Source: Longispora fulva
GTDB lineage: Bacteria > Actinomycetota > Actinomycetes > Mycobacteriales > Micromonosporaceae
Length of the DNA: 64,000 nt
Reading direction: 5' to 3'
Assembly (NCBI RefSeq): GCF_015751905.1
Contig: NZ_JADOUF010000001.1
Location: 5,828,001-5,892,000 of the forward strand
In this document: positions 43,733 to 55,866 of the stretch, in pieces
Layout: every line of letters starts with the position of its first letter
Numbering within the stretch: the stretch's first letter is position 1
Notes under the pieces: generated by a model
What the model saw: only the letters and a program-made list of their open reading frames with translations
Told to the model about the DNA's origin: nothing
The model's database searches: none
Program-made: the position numbers and the translations under genes

Positions 43733-45166
43733 GTGACCACGCCCAGGAGTTCCCGTTCGGCCACGAAGGCGCCCCGCGCCGTCGTGCAGTGCGACGCCTG
43801 TGGACACCGGCCGCCCCGCTGGGTGGGCCGCTGCCCGGAGTGCAACGAGTGGGGCTCGGTCATCGAGATCAGCGCCGAGCCCCCCGCGCTGCGGAACATG
43901 ACGGCCCGGGTGCCCAGCGAGCCGGCCCGCCCGATCTCCACGATCAGCGCCGAGCCGGCCCGGCGGCGGCCCAGCGGGGTCGCGGAGCTCGACCGGGTGC
44001 TCGGCGGCGGCCTGGTCCCCGGCGCGGTCATCCTGTTCGCCGGCGAGCCAGGGGTCGGCAAGTCCACCCTGCTCCTCGACGTCGCCCAGCAGTGGGCCGC
44101 CAACGCCGACACCCCGGCGCTCGTGATCAGCGGCGAGGAGTCCGCGAGCCAGGTCCGGCTCCGGGCCGAGCGGATCGGCGCGCTGCACGAGCGGCTGTTC
44201 ATGGCGGCCGAGGGCGACCTGACCACGATCCTCGGGCATGTGGACGCCGTGCAGCCCGGCCTCCTGATCATCGACTCGGTGCAGACCGTGTCCTCCCCGA
44301 GCACGGACGGGGTGCCCGGTGGCGTCACCCAGGTCCGGGCCGTGGCCGCCGCCCTGGTCGCCACGGCCAAGGAGCGCGGCATCGCCACCGTGCTCGTCGG
44401 ACACGTCACGAAGGACGGCACGGTCGCCGGGCCCCGGGTGCTGGAGCACCTGGTCGACGTCGTGCTCAACTTCGAGGGCGACCGGCATTCCTCGCTGCGC
44501 CTGCTCCGCTCGATGAAGAACCGGTTCGGGGCCGCCGACGAGGTCGGCTGCTTCGAGATGCACGAGTCCGGGATCGCCTCGCTGCCGGACCCGTCCGGCC
44601 TGTTCATCACGCGACACGCCGACGCGGTCCCGGGTACGTGTGTCACGGTGACCATGGAGGGCCGCCGGGCCCTGATCGCCGAGATCCAGGCGCTGGTGGG
44701 GGCGGAGATGCCGGGTAACCCGCGGCGGACGGTGAGCGGCCTCGACGGCGCCCGGCTGGCCATGGTGCTCGCCGTGCTCCAGCGCCGTGCCCGGCTCAAG
44801 CTGCACGACCGCGAGGTGTTCGCCGCGACCGTGGGCGGCATGAAGATCACCGAGCCGGCCGCCGACCTGGCCCTCGCGCTCGCCGTCGCCTCCGCCACCC
44901 ACGACATCCCGCTCACGCCGGACCTGGTCGCGATCGGCGAGGTCGGGCTGACCGGGGAGGTCCGACGGGTCGGAGCCGTGCCGCGCCGGCTCGCCGAGGC
45001 CGCCCGCCTGGGCTACCGGATGGCGCTCGTCCCGCCCGGCTGCGGCCCGAACAACACCTCGAAGGCCCCCGAGGGGATGCGGGTGCTGGAGGTCGCGGAT
45101 CTCCGCACGGCGCTGCACGCCGCTGCCACGGCGTACGCGCAGGCGGCCAACGAAGGCCCCAACTAG
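43733..45166 (+). CDS. radA: DNA repair protein RadA
   Basis: A 477-residue RecA-like ATPase helping branch migration in recombination. An N-terminal zinc finger ([18 protein letters not shown]), Walker [10 protein letters not shown] near residue 103, Walker B-type [10 protein letters not shown] near residue 178, the RadA-specific KNRFG near residue 262 and a C-terminal Lon-protease-like domain (residues ~310-477) without catalytic Ser-Lys. GTG start. It stands directly before disA, a combination common in actinobacteria. Confidence 0.95.
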   Translation: MTTPRSSRSATKAPRAVVQCDACGHRPPRWVGRCPECNEWGSVIEISAEPPALRNMTARVPSEPARPISTISAEPARRRPSGVAELDRVLGGGLVPGAVILFAGEPGVGKSTLLLDVAQQWAANADTPALVISGEESASQVRLRAERIGALHERLFMAAEGDLTTILGHVDAVQPGLLIIDSVQTVSSPSTDGVPGGVTQVRAVAAALVATAKERGIATVLVGHVTKDGTVAGPRVLEHLVDVVLNFEGDRHSSLRLLRSMKNRFGAADEVGCFEMHESGIASLPDPSGLFITRHADAVPGTCVTVTMEGRRALIAEIQALVGAEMPGNPRRTVSGLDGARLAMVLAVLQRRARLKLHDREVFAATVGGMKITEPAADLALALAVASATHDIPLTPDLVAIGEVGLTGEVRRVGAVPRRLAEAARLGYRMALVPPGCGPNNTSKAPEGMRVLEVADLRTALHAAATAYAQAANEGPN

Positions 45167-45232
45167 GATGATCACGACCGCAGCCGCAGGCGGGGGCAGG
45201 CGCAGTCCCGCCAGCGCCGAGACCGGACACGC

Positions 45233-45238
45233 TAAAGT
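45233..45238 (+). promoter_or_regulatory. Probable -10 of disA (TAAAGT)
   Basis: TAAAGT ends exactly 7 nt before the GTG at 45246, where DisA homology begins and where no Shine-Dalgarno exists, so a leaderless disA transcript is likely. Confidence 0.5.
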
Positions 45239-45245
45239 AGCTGTC

Positions 45246-46325
45246 GTGCCGATCGACCGCGATGACCCACTCCGCGCCACACTCGCGCTGATGGCTCCGG
45301 GCACCGCGCTCCGTGACGGCCTGGAGCGCATCCTGCGCGGCCGTACCGGGGGCCTCATCGTCCTGGGCTACGACAAGGTCGTCGAGACCCTGTGCACCGG
45401 CGGTTTCCCGCTGGATGTCGAGTTCTCCGCGACCCGGCTGCGCGAGCTCTGCAAGATGGACGGCGGGGTCGTGCTGTCCAGCGACGGCGCCCGGATCGTC
45501 CGCGCCGCCGTGCACCTGATGCCCGACCCGACGATCCTGTCCGAGGAGTCCGGCACCCGGCACCGGACGGCCGAGCGGGTGGCCAAGCAGACCGGCCATC
45601 CGGTCATTTCGGTCAGCCAGTCCATGCGGATCATCAGCCTGTACGTGTCGGGTCAACGACACGTCATCGACGACTCCGCGGCGATCCTGTCCCGGGCGAA
45701 CCAGGCGCTGGCGACGCTCGAGCGGTACAAACTCCGCCTCGACGAGGTCGCCGGCACGCTGTCCGCGCTGGAGATCGAGGACCTGGTCACCGTCCGCGAC
45801 GCGATGGCCGTGGTCCAGCGCCTGGAGATGGTGCGCCGGATCGCCGACGAGATCGAGGGGTATGTGATCGAGCTCGGCACCGACGGCCGACTCCTCGCCC
45901 TCCAGCTCGACGAGCTGATGGCCGGCGTCGACGCCGACCGCACCCTCGTGGTCCGCGACTACCTGGCCAGCCCCCGGCGCACGTCCCGCACGGTCGGCGA
46001 CGCCCTCGCCGAGCTCGACGGGCTCTCGGCCACCGAGCTGCTCGACCTCACCCTGGTCGGCAAGGCCCTCGGATATCCGGCGGCGTCCGACGCGCTCGAG
46101 GCGGCGGTCAGCCCGCGCGGCTTCCGCCTGCTCACCAAGGTGCCCCGGCTGCCCGGTGCCGTGATCGACCGGATCGTGGACCACTTCGGCAGCCTCCAGC
46201 GGCTGCTGGGGGCCACGGTGGAGGACCTGCAGGCTGTGGACGGGGTGGGCGACGCCCGGGCTCGTAGCGTGCGCGAGGGGCTGTCGCGCCTGGCCGAGGC
46301 CTCGATCCTGGAGCGCTACGTCTAG
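45246..46325 (+). CDS. disA: Diadenylate cyclase and DNA-scanning protein DisA
   Basis: A 359-residue enzyme making c-di-AMP from ATP and checking DNA integrity. The DAC domain has [13 protein letters not shown] near residue 36, [17 protein letters not shown] with the DGA motif near residue 72, and [14 protein letters not shown] with the RHR motif near residue 102. A helical linker (~150-280) leads to C-terminal helix-hairpin-helix DNA-binding repeats ([37 protein letters not shown]). The open frame begins at 45168; the GTG at 45246 matches family length. Confidence 0.94.
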   Translation: MPIDRDDPLRATLALMAPGTALRDGLERILRGRTGGLIVLGYDKVVETLCTGGFPLDVEFSATRLRELCKMDGGVVLSSDGARIVRAAVHLMPDPTILSEESGTRHRTAERVAKQTGHPVISVSQSMRIISLYVSGQRHVIDDSAAILSRANQALATLERYKLRLDEVAGTLSALEIEDLVTVRDAMAVVQRLEMVRRIADEIEGYVIELGTDGRLLALQLDELMAGVDADRTLVVRDYLASPRRTSRTVGDALAELDGLSATELLDLTLVGKALGYPAASDALEAAVSPRGFRLLTKVPRLPGAVIDRIVDHFGSLQRLLGATVEDLQAVDGVGDARARSVREGLSRLAEASILERYV

Positions 46326-46336
46326 CAGCACCCCGG

Positions 46337-46445
46337 AGCGCCACGCCTCGCCACGGGGCTTCGGCTCGTCGCGGCCCGCAGCGCCATACGTCGCCACCGG
46401 GCTTCGGCTCGTCGCGGCCTGGAGCGCCGTACCTCATCGCGGCGC
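46337..46445. repeat. 43-bp tandem repeat, about 2.5 copies
   Basis: Units start at 46337, 46380 and 46423, each opening with AGCGCC. The first two share CTTCGGCTCGTCGCGGCC and most other positions; the third is partial and diverged. It lies between the disA stop and the convergent hypothetical gene. Confidence 0.8.
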
Positions 46446-46469
46446 ATCACCGCACCACGCAGTGGGCGG

Positions 46470-46967
46470 TCAGCGAGGGTGTCCGGCGGTGAACCCATCG
46501 ATGGCCGCGCTGCTGGGCGGTAGCGGTTCCAGGTCCGGTTCGACCCAGCCCGATCTCGCCTCGGCGCTGGCCAGCGTGACGGAGCGGTAGTGCCGGGACA
46601 GCAGGCTCTTGTCCAGCAACCCGTCGTGGCGGGTGAGGAACGAGTCGAAGTCGTCCGTGCCGGCGTCCATGTGGCGACTGACGAGTTCGATCCAGGCGCG
46701 GGTGACCGTCGCGTGGTACTTCTGGGGTGCGCCTGCTGATCGGGCCGTCCGCTCGATACCCTCACTGACCAGCGCGATCGCCGGACCGGCACCGTATCGC
46801 CGCACGGCGAGCCAGGCCAGGTGGATGTGCTGACGATGCCCGAACTGGTGAGCGACCGCCAGGACCTCCGCCATCATGGCATCGAACAGCTGGCGGCCGT
46901 CCGACACTGTGGTCGCGGGAAGGTCGCCGCTCATCACGACTGTGGTCACGGGAAGGCTGTCGGTCAT
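46470..46967 (-). CDS. Conserved-looking hypothetical protein coupled to a MarR regulator
   Basis: 165 residues; not assigned. Mostly alpha-helical: FDAMMAEVLAVAHQFGHRQHIHLAWLAVRRYG, then APQKYHATVTRAWIELVSRHM. The repeated His (GHRQHIHLAW, KYHATVT) suggests a possible metal or cofactor site. No signal peptide or membrane helix. The start overlaps the MarR stop by ATGA; an internal ATG 11 codons later is an alternative. Being the only structural gene in the MarR unit, it is probably the MarR target. Proteins with HxHLAW and KYHxTxT blocks recur in bacteria as uncharacterised families, as far as I recall. Confidence 0.75.
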   Translation of the reverse strand: MTDSLPVTTVVMSGDLPATTVSDGRQLFDAMMAEVLAVAHQFGHRQHIHLAWLAVRRYGAGPAIALVSEGIERTARSAGAPQKYHATVTRAWIELVSRHMDAGTDDFDSFLTRHDGLLDKSLLSRHYRSVTLASAEARSGWVEPDLEPLPPSSAAIDGFTAGHPR

Positions 46968-47380
46968 CGTGCTGCTCCCGTCAAGGCTCGCAGCACGACC
47001 CCGGCGCCGGCGACAGCGTCCGCCGGGATGCCGGCCAGGGTGCGGTCCTCGATGTCGGTCAGTGCCCGGCGGATCAGCGCCGCCGTCTGGTCGCCCTGAG
47101 GAGTGAGGGAGATCTGCACGGCCCGGCGGTCGCCCTGGCGGGGGCCACGGACGATCAGGCCTCGACGTTCGAGGCGGTCGAGGATGCCCGTGAGCGTCGC
47201 CGGTCGCGAGCCCACGGCGGCTCCCAGTTCTGAGGCGGTGCGCTCCACGCCATCGGCGAGGTTGCCGAGAGCGTTGATCTCTGACGCCGTCAGGTCGAGA
47301 TCAGCGAGTTCTGTCATGAGCAGGTGGAGCGTCGCGTGGGTCGCGCGCTGAAGCTCAAGTATTACGGATTCGTTCATCAC
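46964..47380 (-). CDS. MarR-family transcriptional regulator
   Basis: A 138-residue winged-helix regulator: LTASEINALGNLADGVERTASELGAAVGSRPATLTGILDRLERRGLIVRGPRQGDRRAVQISLT by segments (residues ~30-95) is the canonical MarR DNA-binding core with the DRR wing. Start at GTG 47380 or ATG 47377; TATAGT lies 8 nt before the GTG, with no Shine-Dalgarno, suggesting a leaderless mRNA. It overlaps the downstream hypothetical gene by 4 bp. Probably autoregulated through the palindrome at 47393. Confidence 0.88.
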   Translation of the reverse strand: MMNESVILELQRATHATLHLLMTELADLDLTASEINALGNLADGVERTASELGAAVGSRPATLTGILDRLERRGLIVRGPRQGDRRAVQISLTPQGDQTAALIRRALTDIEDRTLAGIPADAVAGAGVVLRALTGAAR

Positions 47381-47388
47381 GATTATGA

Positions 47389-47404
47389 ACTATACGGTTC
47401 CGTA
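47389..47404 (-). promoter_or_regulatory. MarR promoter and operator candidate
   Basis: Minus-strand TATAGT (47389-47394) overlaps an inverted repeat TACGG-tt-CCGTA (47393-47404). A regulator bound there would cover the -10 element. Confidence 0.45.
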
Positions 47405-47648
47405 CTACCTGCCGCCACGTGTTGTCGGTCGCACCTGTCTGGCCATGGCACCTGCCGCCTGGCGACACCGTTTTCAGCGCACGCGGTGGCGCATCGAGTC
47501 TGGTCACGTGCAGCGTCGGAGATGGCGCGGGGATGACGGCGGCGTCCGGGAACGTCACATCGCGCGGGGCAGGCCGACAGGTGGCGGGGTCACCGGCAGG
47601 ACAGGAGGAGGTGTCGCCGTAACTGAATGATGGGGTTGATCTTGGGGT

Positions 47649-48287
47649 TCAGCTCACCCGGAAGTTCGCCGGGGCGCTCATCTTCGTGCCCAAGCGGCCG
47701 AACACCTGGTAGGAGCCCTGCTCGACGAGAGCGCGGCCCTCCTTGCACGTGGACGGGCTCGACGACGTGGTGTTCCAGTCGGTGAAGAACTCCTGGCCGT
47801 CGGTGTTCGGCGCGAGGGAGACGACGTTCGTGCCGTGCAGGGCGTTGCAGTCGTCAGAGGACCAGATCCGCTTTTCGCCCTGCTTGATCTGCGCTTCCTG
47901 GGCGTCAGCGCCGAGATCGCGGGAACACGTCCGGGCGGAAGTGTTCTTGATCTTGATAAAGATGCGCAGGAACGCCGCGCTCGGCACCGGGTCCCGGTCG
48001 GTGCGCACGGTCACCGAGATCTCGTCGTCGGTGCACGGCGTCACGGCACCCTGACCGGGGACCGGCGAAGGGGTGCCCGACGGGGCCGGGGCCGAGGGGC
48101 TCGCCGTGGACGGCACGGCATCCGGGGTCGACGCCGTGGTCTTCACCGCGCCGGTCTTCTTCGGGGAAGACGGGTCCGAGCAGGCGTAGAAGGCGCCCAC
48201 CAGCAAGACAAGCAGAATCGCCCCGAGCACGATGGCTCGACGCCGCCAGTAGACGGCGGGCGGTAGGGGTCCGACCGTCGATCGCAT
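47649..48287 (-). CDS. Membrane-anchored extracytoplasmic hypothetical protein
   Basis: 212 residues. A short basic cytosolic start (VYWRRRA), one membrane helix (IVLGAILLVLLVGAFYAC), a Ser/Pro/Thr-rich spacer (residues ~40-78), then a cysteine-containing beta domain (ISVTVRTDRD, FLRIFIKIKNTSARTCSRDLG, GTNVVSLAPNTDGQEFFTDW) with about four cysteines. AFYACS resembles a lipobox but lacks a small residue pattern I trust. The domain looks like a DUF4232-type extracellular sandwich; not certain. Divergent from mutY. Confidence 0.72.
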   Translation of the reverse strand: MRSTVGPLPPAVYWRRRAIVLGAILLVLLVGAFYACSDPSSPKKTGAVKTTASTPDAVPSTASPSAPAPSGTPSPVPGQGAVTPCTDDEISVTVRTDRDPVPSAAFLRIFIKIKNTSARTCSRDLGADAQEAQIKQGEKRIWSSDDCNALHGTNVVSLAPNTDGQEFFTDWNTTSSSPSTCKEGRALVEQGSYQVFGRLGTKMSAPANFRVS

Positions 48288-48379
48288 AATTCCGTCACAG
48301 TATCCGAGTCCGCGCAGGAATGCGGAATCGGCTCGCCCGGGCCCATAGCGTGGTCACCGCCCATGCCATCATCGGGGGG

Positions 48380-49243
48380 ATGACTGCGATCGCTGCACAG
48401 GCCCTCACCTGGTACGACGAGCACGCCCGTGACCTACCCTGGCGCTCCCCCGACGCGACCCCCTGGGGCATCCTCGTCAGCGAGGTGATGCTGCAGCAGA
48501 CGCCGGTCGTGCGCGTCCTGCCAGCCTGGCTCAACTGGCTCGACAAGTGGCCTACGCCGGCACACCTGGCCGCCGACACGCCAGCCGAGGCGATCCGCGC
48601 CTGGAACCGGCTCGGCTACCCGCGCCGCGCGCTGCGCCTGCACGCCTGCGCCACCGCCCTCGTGTCCCAGCACGAGGGGCAGGTGCCCGACGCCGTGGAC
48701 GCGCTGCTCGCCCTGCCGGGGATCGGGGCGTACACGGCGCGGGCAGTGGCGGCGTTCGCCTTCGGGCGGCGCGAGCCGGTGGTGGACGTCAACGTGCGGC
48801 GGTTCGTCGCGCGCGCCGTGACGGGGCTCGCCGACGGCGGGGCCGCCACCACGCCCGCCGACTTCGCGCTCGTCGAGACCCTGCTGCCGGCCGAGGACGC
48901 GCCCCGGGTGTCGGCGGCGTTCATGGAACTCGGCGCGCTGGTGTGCGTGGCCAGGAGTCCGCGGTGCGCGGACTGTCCCGTGGTGCGGACCTGCGCGTGG
49001 CGGGCGGCCGGCCAGCCGGCGGCGGAAGGGCCGGGGCGCAGGCCCCAGGGGTACGCCGGGACCGATCGGCAGGTTCGGGGACTCATGATGGCGCTGCTGC
49101 GCGACGCGCGGGATCCGGTGCCACTGCGGACACTGGACGCCGTGTGGCCGGATGAGGTGCAGCGGCGGCGGGCGTTGGCCGGGTTGGTGGAGGACGGGCT
49201 GGCGTATGAGGTGGGGGCGGGGTTGTATTCGCTGCCGGTGTGA
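48380..49243 (+). CDS. mutY: A/G-specific adenine glycosylase
   Basis: A 287-residue base-excision enzyme removing adenine opposite 8-oxoG. LPWRSPDATPWGILVSEVMLQQTPV near residue 18 includes the catalytic Glu; the HhH motif LLALPGIGAYTARAVAAFAFG near residue 113 precedes the VVDVNVRRF catalytic Asp. Iron-sulfur cysteines follow C-x6-C-x2-C-x5-C (CVARSPRCADCPVVRTC). The C-terminal Nudix-like 8-oxoG recognition domain of long MutY proteins is reduced to a ~50-residue winged segment. ATG at 48380 by homology. Confidence 0.92.
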   Translation: MTAIAAQALTWYDEHARDLPWRSPDATPWGILVSEVMLQQTPVVRVLPAWLNWLDKWPTPAHLAADTPAEAIRAWNRLGYPRRALRLHACATALVSQHEGQVPDAVDALLALPGIGAYTARAVAAFAFGRREPVVDVNVRRFVARAVTGLADGGAATTPADFALVETLLPAEDAPRVSAAFMELGALVCVARSPRCADCPVVRTCAWRAAGQPAAEGPGRRPQGYAGTDRQVRGLMMALLRDARDPVPLRTLDAVWPDEVQRRRALAGLVEDGLAYEVGAGLYSLPV

Positions 49244-49456
49244 GGCTGGGGCTGGGAGCGGCGTGGTGTGCCTCACATCGCGGTCCGCCCAGCCGGCGTG
49301 GCGCTGGCGGCCCGCCGGATAGGTCCATGGCGCAGCGATTGCGGACGGCGTGCGGGCCACGCCCGGGCGGCGTGCGGAGAAGAGTGGCACGCCGAGTAAA
49401 ACAGGCGGCACGCCGGGCGACATCGCCTCAGGCCAAACCCGACCTAAGATGGCGCG

Positions 49457-50278
49457 ATGCGCCTTCCCCGTCCCCGGCGACGACTGCTCGCTACGCTGCT
49501 CGTGCTCCCCACGTTCGCGATCCTGGCCGGCTGCGGCCCCACGCCCACCCACTGGTCCGCCCCGGTGTCATCGCCGAGCGCCAGTCCCAGTCCGGTGGCC
49601 AGCGCGTCGCCCAGCCCGACCGGGTCGCCGAACCCGTTCGACGGGAAGACGCCGAAGTTCGATCCCGCGCCGCCGCCGGTGCCGATCAGTCTCGCCGGCG
49701 GGCCGACCGCGCCGCTGCTCGACCATATTCCGACCACGCAGAAGGTCGCGTTCCTGACCATCGACGACGGCTGGATCAAGAAACCGGAAGCCATCGCGCT
49801 GCTGAAGGCGTCGGGCGTACCGGTGTCGTTGTTTCTGCTCAGCCCGGCCGCGAAGGAGAATCCGGCGTACTTCAAGGAGCTCGTCGCCAACGGGGCGGTG
49901 ATCGAGGCGCACACGATCAACCATCTCTCGATGCCGACGCTCGGGTACGACCGGCAGAAGCAGGAGATCTGCGGGGGCGCCGACGAACTCACGAAACTCT
50001 TCGGCACCCGGCCGACCCTGTTCCGGCCGCCATTCGGGGACTACAACCAGAACACGTTGCGCGCCGCGCACGACTGTGGGATGAAGGCCGTCCTCTACTG
50101 GAAGCAGACTGTCGACAAGGGGAAGGTCCGCTATCAGGGCGAGTGGGGGAAGATGCAACCCGGCGACATCGTGCTGATGCATTTCCGCGACGCGTACGCC
50201 GACGACTTCACCGCGGCTCTGAACGCGATGAAGGCCAACGGACTGACTCCGGCTCTCCTGGAGAACTACATTCCGTAA
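49457..50278 (+). CDS. Polysaccharide deacetylase lipoprotein (NodB fold)
   Basis: 273 residues. Signal with lipobox ILAGC (Cys near residue 26), a Ser/Pro-rich spacer to ~residue 75, then a carbohydrate esterase 4 domain: VAFLTIDDGWIKKPEA (catalytic Asp/metal Asp), EAHTINH (metal His pair), LFRPPFGDYNQNT and DIVLMHF. Probably deacetylates peptidoglycan or a wall glycan. TAAGAT ends 6 nt before the ATG, so leaderless expression is likely. Followed by a strong bidirectional terminator. The 213 bp upstream contain no gene. Confidence 0.88.
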   Translation: MRLPRPRRRLLATLLVLPTFAILAGCGPTPTHWSAPVSSPSASPSPVASASPSPTGSPNPFDGKTPKFDPAPPPVPISLAGGPTAPLLDHIPTTQKVAFLTIDDGWIKKPEAIALLKASGVPVSLFLLSPAAKENPAYFKELVANGAVIEAHTINHLSMPTLGYDRQKQEICGGADELTKLFGTRPTLFRPPFGDYNQNTLRAAHDCGMKAVLYWKQTVDKGKVRYQGEWGKMQPGDIVLMHFRDAYADDFTAALNAMKANGLTPALLENYIP

Positions 50279-50294
50279 AGCTTGCGGAAAAAAG

Positions 50295-50330
50295 GGCGAC
50301 GCCCCGGAAGATTTCTTCCGGGGCGTCGCC
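50295..50330. terminator. Strong bidirectional terminator between deacetylase gene and clpC
   Basis: 16-bp perfect arms (GGCGACGCCCCGGAAG and its complement) around ATTT. In the clpC direction it is followed by six T residues. Confidence 0.9.
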
Positions 50331-50352
50331 GTTGTTCTGTGACAGCCGGTAT

Positions 50353-52875
<2,523 letters not shown>

Positions 52876-53070
52876 TCCTCGTGCTCCTCACGTGCGCGGT
52901 GGCACCGTGTGGGTCCCCGAACACCTCTTGGTATCCGTGCCCTTACTCTATCGCCCGCCCCTGACTGTTCAGGGGTAGCGCCGGTCGGGTCGGGGCGCAC
53001 ACCCGGGTACGACCGTCACGTTTGCCCTAACCAACGGCGTTCTGGAGCTGTTCCCGCAGCTTGAGCGCTA

Positions 53071-53081
53071 CGCCAAGAGCG
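53071..53081. promoter_or_regulatory. ClgR-like box (CGC-N5-GCG) upstream of clpC
   Basis: CGCCAAGAGCG fits the CGC-N5-GCG core reported for ClgR, which activates clp genes in actinobacteria. It lies ~196 bp upstream of the clpC start and just downstream of lsr2. Such short cores occur by chance in high-GC DNA. Confidence 0.3.
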
Positions 53082-53102
53082 AAATACCGCCCGGACACGC
53101 AG

Positions 53103-53136
53103 CCGGCCCGACCCCGGGTACCAGGGGTCGGGCCGG
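53103..53136 (-). terminator. Terminator after lsr2
   Basis: 13-bp perfect arms (CCGGCCCGACCCC and its complement) around an 8-nt loop, about 15 bp after the lsr2 stop. Confidence 0.75.
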
Positions 53137-53151
53137 GCGGGAACGCGAAGA

Positions 53152-53508
53152 TCAGCGGCCGGCCTGCGCGTTGTACAGGTCGACGATGTCCTGGGAGATA
53201 CGCCCACGACTGGAGACCTTGTGGCCGTTACGCACGGCCCAGTCACGAATGGCCTTGTTCTGCTCACGGTCATTCGCACCACTGGTCCGGGCACCAGTGG
53301 TGACCTGCCGGGTGGCAGGACGGCCGGCGCCGGCGCGCTGCCGACGACCAGCGGTGATGTACTTCGCCAAGGACTCGCGAAGCACCTTTGCGTTTTCACT
53401 GGACAAGTCGATGATGTAGCTGGCCCCGTCAAGGCCGAAGCTCACCGTCTCGTCGGCTGGACCCGAGTCGAGGTCATCGACGAGGACCACGTGCACCTTC
53501 TGTGCCAC
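53152..53508 (-). CDS. lsr2: Lsr2 nucleoid-associated silencing protein
   Basis: A 118-residue H-NS-like xenogeneic silencer. [28 protein letters not shown] by parts is the N-terminal dimerisation/oligomerisation strand set, followed by a basic linker ([16 protein letters not shown]) and the C-terminal DNA-binding domain ([32 protein letters not shown] by parts) with the AT-hook-like RGR. GTG at 53508 with AAGGGG 7 nt upstream. It represses AT-rich acquired DNA, possibly including the 13-16 kb patch. Confidence 0.96.
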   Translation of the reverse strand: MAQKVHVVLVDDLDSGPADETVSFGLDGASYIIDLSSENAKVLRESLAKYITAGRRQRAGAGRPATRQVTTGARTSGANDREQNKAIRDWAVRNGHKVSSRGRISQDIVDLYNAQAGR

Positions 53509-53588
53509 GGTTTTCCCCTTCTTTCCCAACAAATTAAAAGAAAGATAGCCCACGGTACGGGAAAAGAAAAGCCGCTAGCACTATTCCT

Positions 53589-55091
53589 TTACTCTGGCTT
53601 AACCATGGGGAACAGGATGGTCTCCCGGATGCCGAGACCGGTCAGAGCCATCAGCAGTCTGTCAATACCCATCCCCATACCACCCATGGGTGGCATTCCA
53701 TACTCCATGGCGCGGAGAAAGTCCTCGTCGAGTTGCATGGCCTCGTCATCTCCCTTGGCGCCGAGCAGGGCCTGGGCGACGAGTCTTTCGCGCTGGACAA
53801 CCGGGTCGACGAGCTCCGAATACGCCGTACCCAATTCGAACCCTTGTACGTACAAGTCCCACTTCTCCGTGAGGCCCGGCTCCGTACGGTGCGCGCGGGT
53901 CAGGGGGCTGGTCTCCTCGGGGTAATCGCGCACGAAAGTCGGCGCGATCAGGCCCGGAACCACCAGCTCCTCGAACAGCTCCTCCGCGAGCTTTCCGGGG
54001 CCCCACAAGGGGTCCACGTGCAGGTCGTGCGCCTCGGCGTACTTCACCAACTCCGGATACGGAGTGCGGATCGTGACCTCGGCACCCAGCGCCTCGGATA
54101 GCGAGCCGAAAAGCGTGATTTCCCGCCAATTCCCGCCGAGGTCGTGTTCGGTGCCGTCATGATGCGTCACGACGTGGCCACCGAATACGGAGTACGCGGC
54201 GTTCTGAACGAATCCCCTGGTCAGATCAGCCATGGTGTTGTAATCGCCATACGCCTCGTAGGCTTCCAACATCGCAAACTCAGGTGAATGAGAGGAGTCA
54301 GCTCCTTCATTACGGAAGTTTCTGTTGATCTCGAAGACCTTGTCGATTCCGCCGACCATCGCCCGCTTGAGGTACAGCTCGGGGGCGATCCGCAGATAAA
54401 GGTCAATGTCGAGCGCGTTGGAGTGCGTCTTGAACGGCCGCGCCGTCGCCCCGCCGTGCATCTGCTGGAGCATCGGCGTCTCGATCTCGACGAAGTCCCG
54501 CGCGTGCAGGAAGTCGCGGATCGACCGGACCGTGCCCGAGCGCACCCGGACGACCTCGCGGGCCTCCGGACGCACGATCAGGTCGACGTACCGCTGTCGG
54601 ATCCGCGTCTCTTCACCCATCGGCTTGTGCGCGACGGGCAGCGGACGCAGTGACTTCGCCGTGATCACGAAGCGCTCGACCATGATCGACAACTCGCCGC
54701 GGCGGCTGGTCGCGACATCGCCCTCGACGCCGACCAGGTCGCCGAGGTCCACGACGCGCTTCCACTGCTCAAGGGCGTCCGCACCGACCTTGTCCAGGGA
54801 CAACATCGCCTGCAACTCGGTGCCGTCGCCGTCGCGGAGCGTCGCGAAGCACAGCTTCCCGGTGTTCCGCACGAAGATCACCCGGCCCGTGACCGAAGCC
54901 CGCTCACCGGCCGCCGTGTCGGGCGGCAGATCCGGATAGAGAGCCTTCAACTTGGCCAGCGTCGTCGTCCGTGGGAAACTCACCGGATACGGCTCGATAC
55001 CGTCAGCGAGCAACTTGGCTCGCTTCTCGTGACGAATCCGCAACTGCTCGGGCAGGTCATCGAAGTCTTGCTGGAGGACGGGCTTGGTCAC
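53589..55091 (-). CDS. lysS: Lysyl-tRNA synthetase (class II)
   Basis: A 500-residue class IIb synthetase. OB-fold anticodon domain (residues ~55-150, [22 protein letters not shown]), motif 1 region RIRQRYVDL, motif 2 [20 protein letters not shown] near residue 257 and motif 3 [15 protein letters not shown] near residue 475. Full length. GTG start at 55091. It precedes lsr2 in the same direction with ~80 bp between, an arrangement typical for actinobacteria. Confidence 0.95.
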   Translation of the reverse strand: MTKPVLQQDFDDLPEQLRIRHEKRAKLLADGIEPYPVSFPRTTTLAKLKALYPDLPPDTAAGERASVTGRVIFVRNTGKLCFATLRDGDGTELQAMLSLDKVGADALEQWKRVVDLGDLVGVEGDVATSRRGELSIMVERFVITAKSLRPLPVAHKPMGEETRIRQRYVDLIVRPEAREVVRVRSGTVRSIRDFLHARDFVEIETPMLQQMHGGATARPFKTHSNALDIDLYLRIAPELYLKRAMVGGIDKVFEINRNFRNEGADSSHSPEFAMLEAYEAYGDYNTMADLTRGFVQNAAYSVFGGHVVTHHDGTEHDLGGNWREITLFGSLSEALGAEVTIRTPYPELVKYAEAHDLHVDPLWGPGKLAEELFEELVVPGLIAPTFVRDYPEETSPLTRAHRTEPGLTEKWDLYVQGFELGTAYSELVDPVVQRERLVAQALLGAKGDDEAMQLDEDFLRAMEYGMPPMGGMGMGIDRLLMALTGLGIRETILFPMVKPE

Positions 55092-55137
55092 GGCAACACC
55101 TTTCTTGTATGCAACAAAGGGTATAGGTTCGCCTCCG

Positions 55138-55860
55138 ATGGACGCCTTCGACTTGTCACGCCAGGCCAGATCCTTCGGGCCCGTGGCAGATCTCTATGAC
55201 CGGATCCGCCCCTCCTACCCGGCCGAGGCCGCGGCCTGGCTCCTCGGCCCGGCACCCATGAAGGTCGTCGACCTCGGCGCCGGTACCGGCATCTTCAGCC
55301 GCGTGCTGGCCAACGCCGGCCACGAGGTCATCGCGGTGGAACCCGACGCGGCGATGCGGTCGCGGATCGGCAGCGGGATCACGGCGCTCGAGGGCAGCGC
55401 CGAACGCATCCCGTTACCCGACGCCTCTGTGGACGCCGTCGTCGCCGCCCAGGCGTACCACTGGTTCCACCATGACGAGGCGCATCCCGAGATCGCGCGG
55501 GTCCTCCGCAATGGAGGCGTCTTCGGTCCGATCTGGAACATCCGCGACGAGTCCGTCGACTGGGTCGCCGCCATCTCGAAGATCGCCGAATCCGAGGCGC
55601 AGCGCGTGTTGCACTCGCCGCAGCCGGGTTTCGGCCAGCACTTCCACCCGGCCGAGCGGGCCACCTTCCGGCACTCCGTGCACCACACCACCGACACCCT
55701 GGTCACCCTCACCCGGAGCCGGTCCTACTACCTGACCGCCACCCCCGAGCGACAGGCCGAGGTGGAGGCGGAGCTGCGCGACCTGACCACGGGGCTCGAC
55801 GAACCGTTCGAGTTGCCGTACATCACCGTGGCGTTGCGGACGCGCAGGCTGCCGCGCTAG
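55138..55860 (+). CDS. Class I SAM-dependent methyltransferase
   Basis: A 240-residue Rossmann methyltransferase. Motif [17 protein letters not shown] near residue 43, [10 protein letters not shown] (motif II) near residue 65, and [25 protein letters not shown] near residue 90 (Methyltransf_11 type). Start at ATG 55138 ([14 protein letters not shown]). TAGGTT lies 8 nt upstream, consistent with a leaderless mRNA; an open frame from 55084 is not favoured. Substrate unknown. Divergent from lysS. Confidence 0.88.
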   Translation: MDAFDLSRQARSFGPVADLYDRIRPSYPAEAAAWLLGPAPMKVVDLGAGTGIFSRVLANAGHEVIAVEPDAAMRSRIGSGITALEGSAERIPLPDASVDAVVAAQAYHWFHHDEAHPEIARVLRNGGVFGPIWNIRDESVDWVAAISKIAESEAQRVLHSPQPGFGQHFHPAERATFRHSVHHTTDTLVTLTRSRSYYLTATPERQAEVEAELRDLTTGLDEPFELPYITVALRTRRLPR

Positions 55861-55866
55861 CCGCCG

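Noticed and set aside
46337-46445. CRISPR array
   Set aside because: The units are contiguous tandem repeats without spacers and no cas genes are near.
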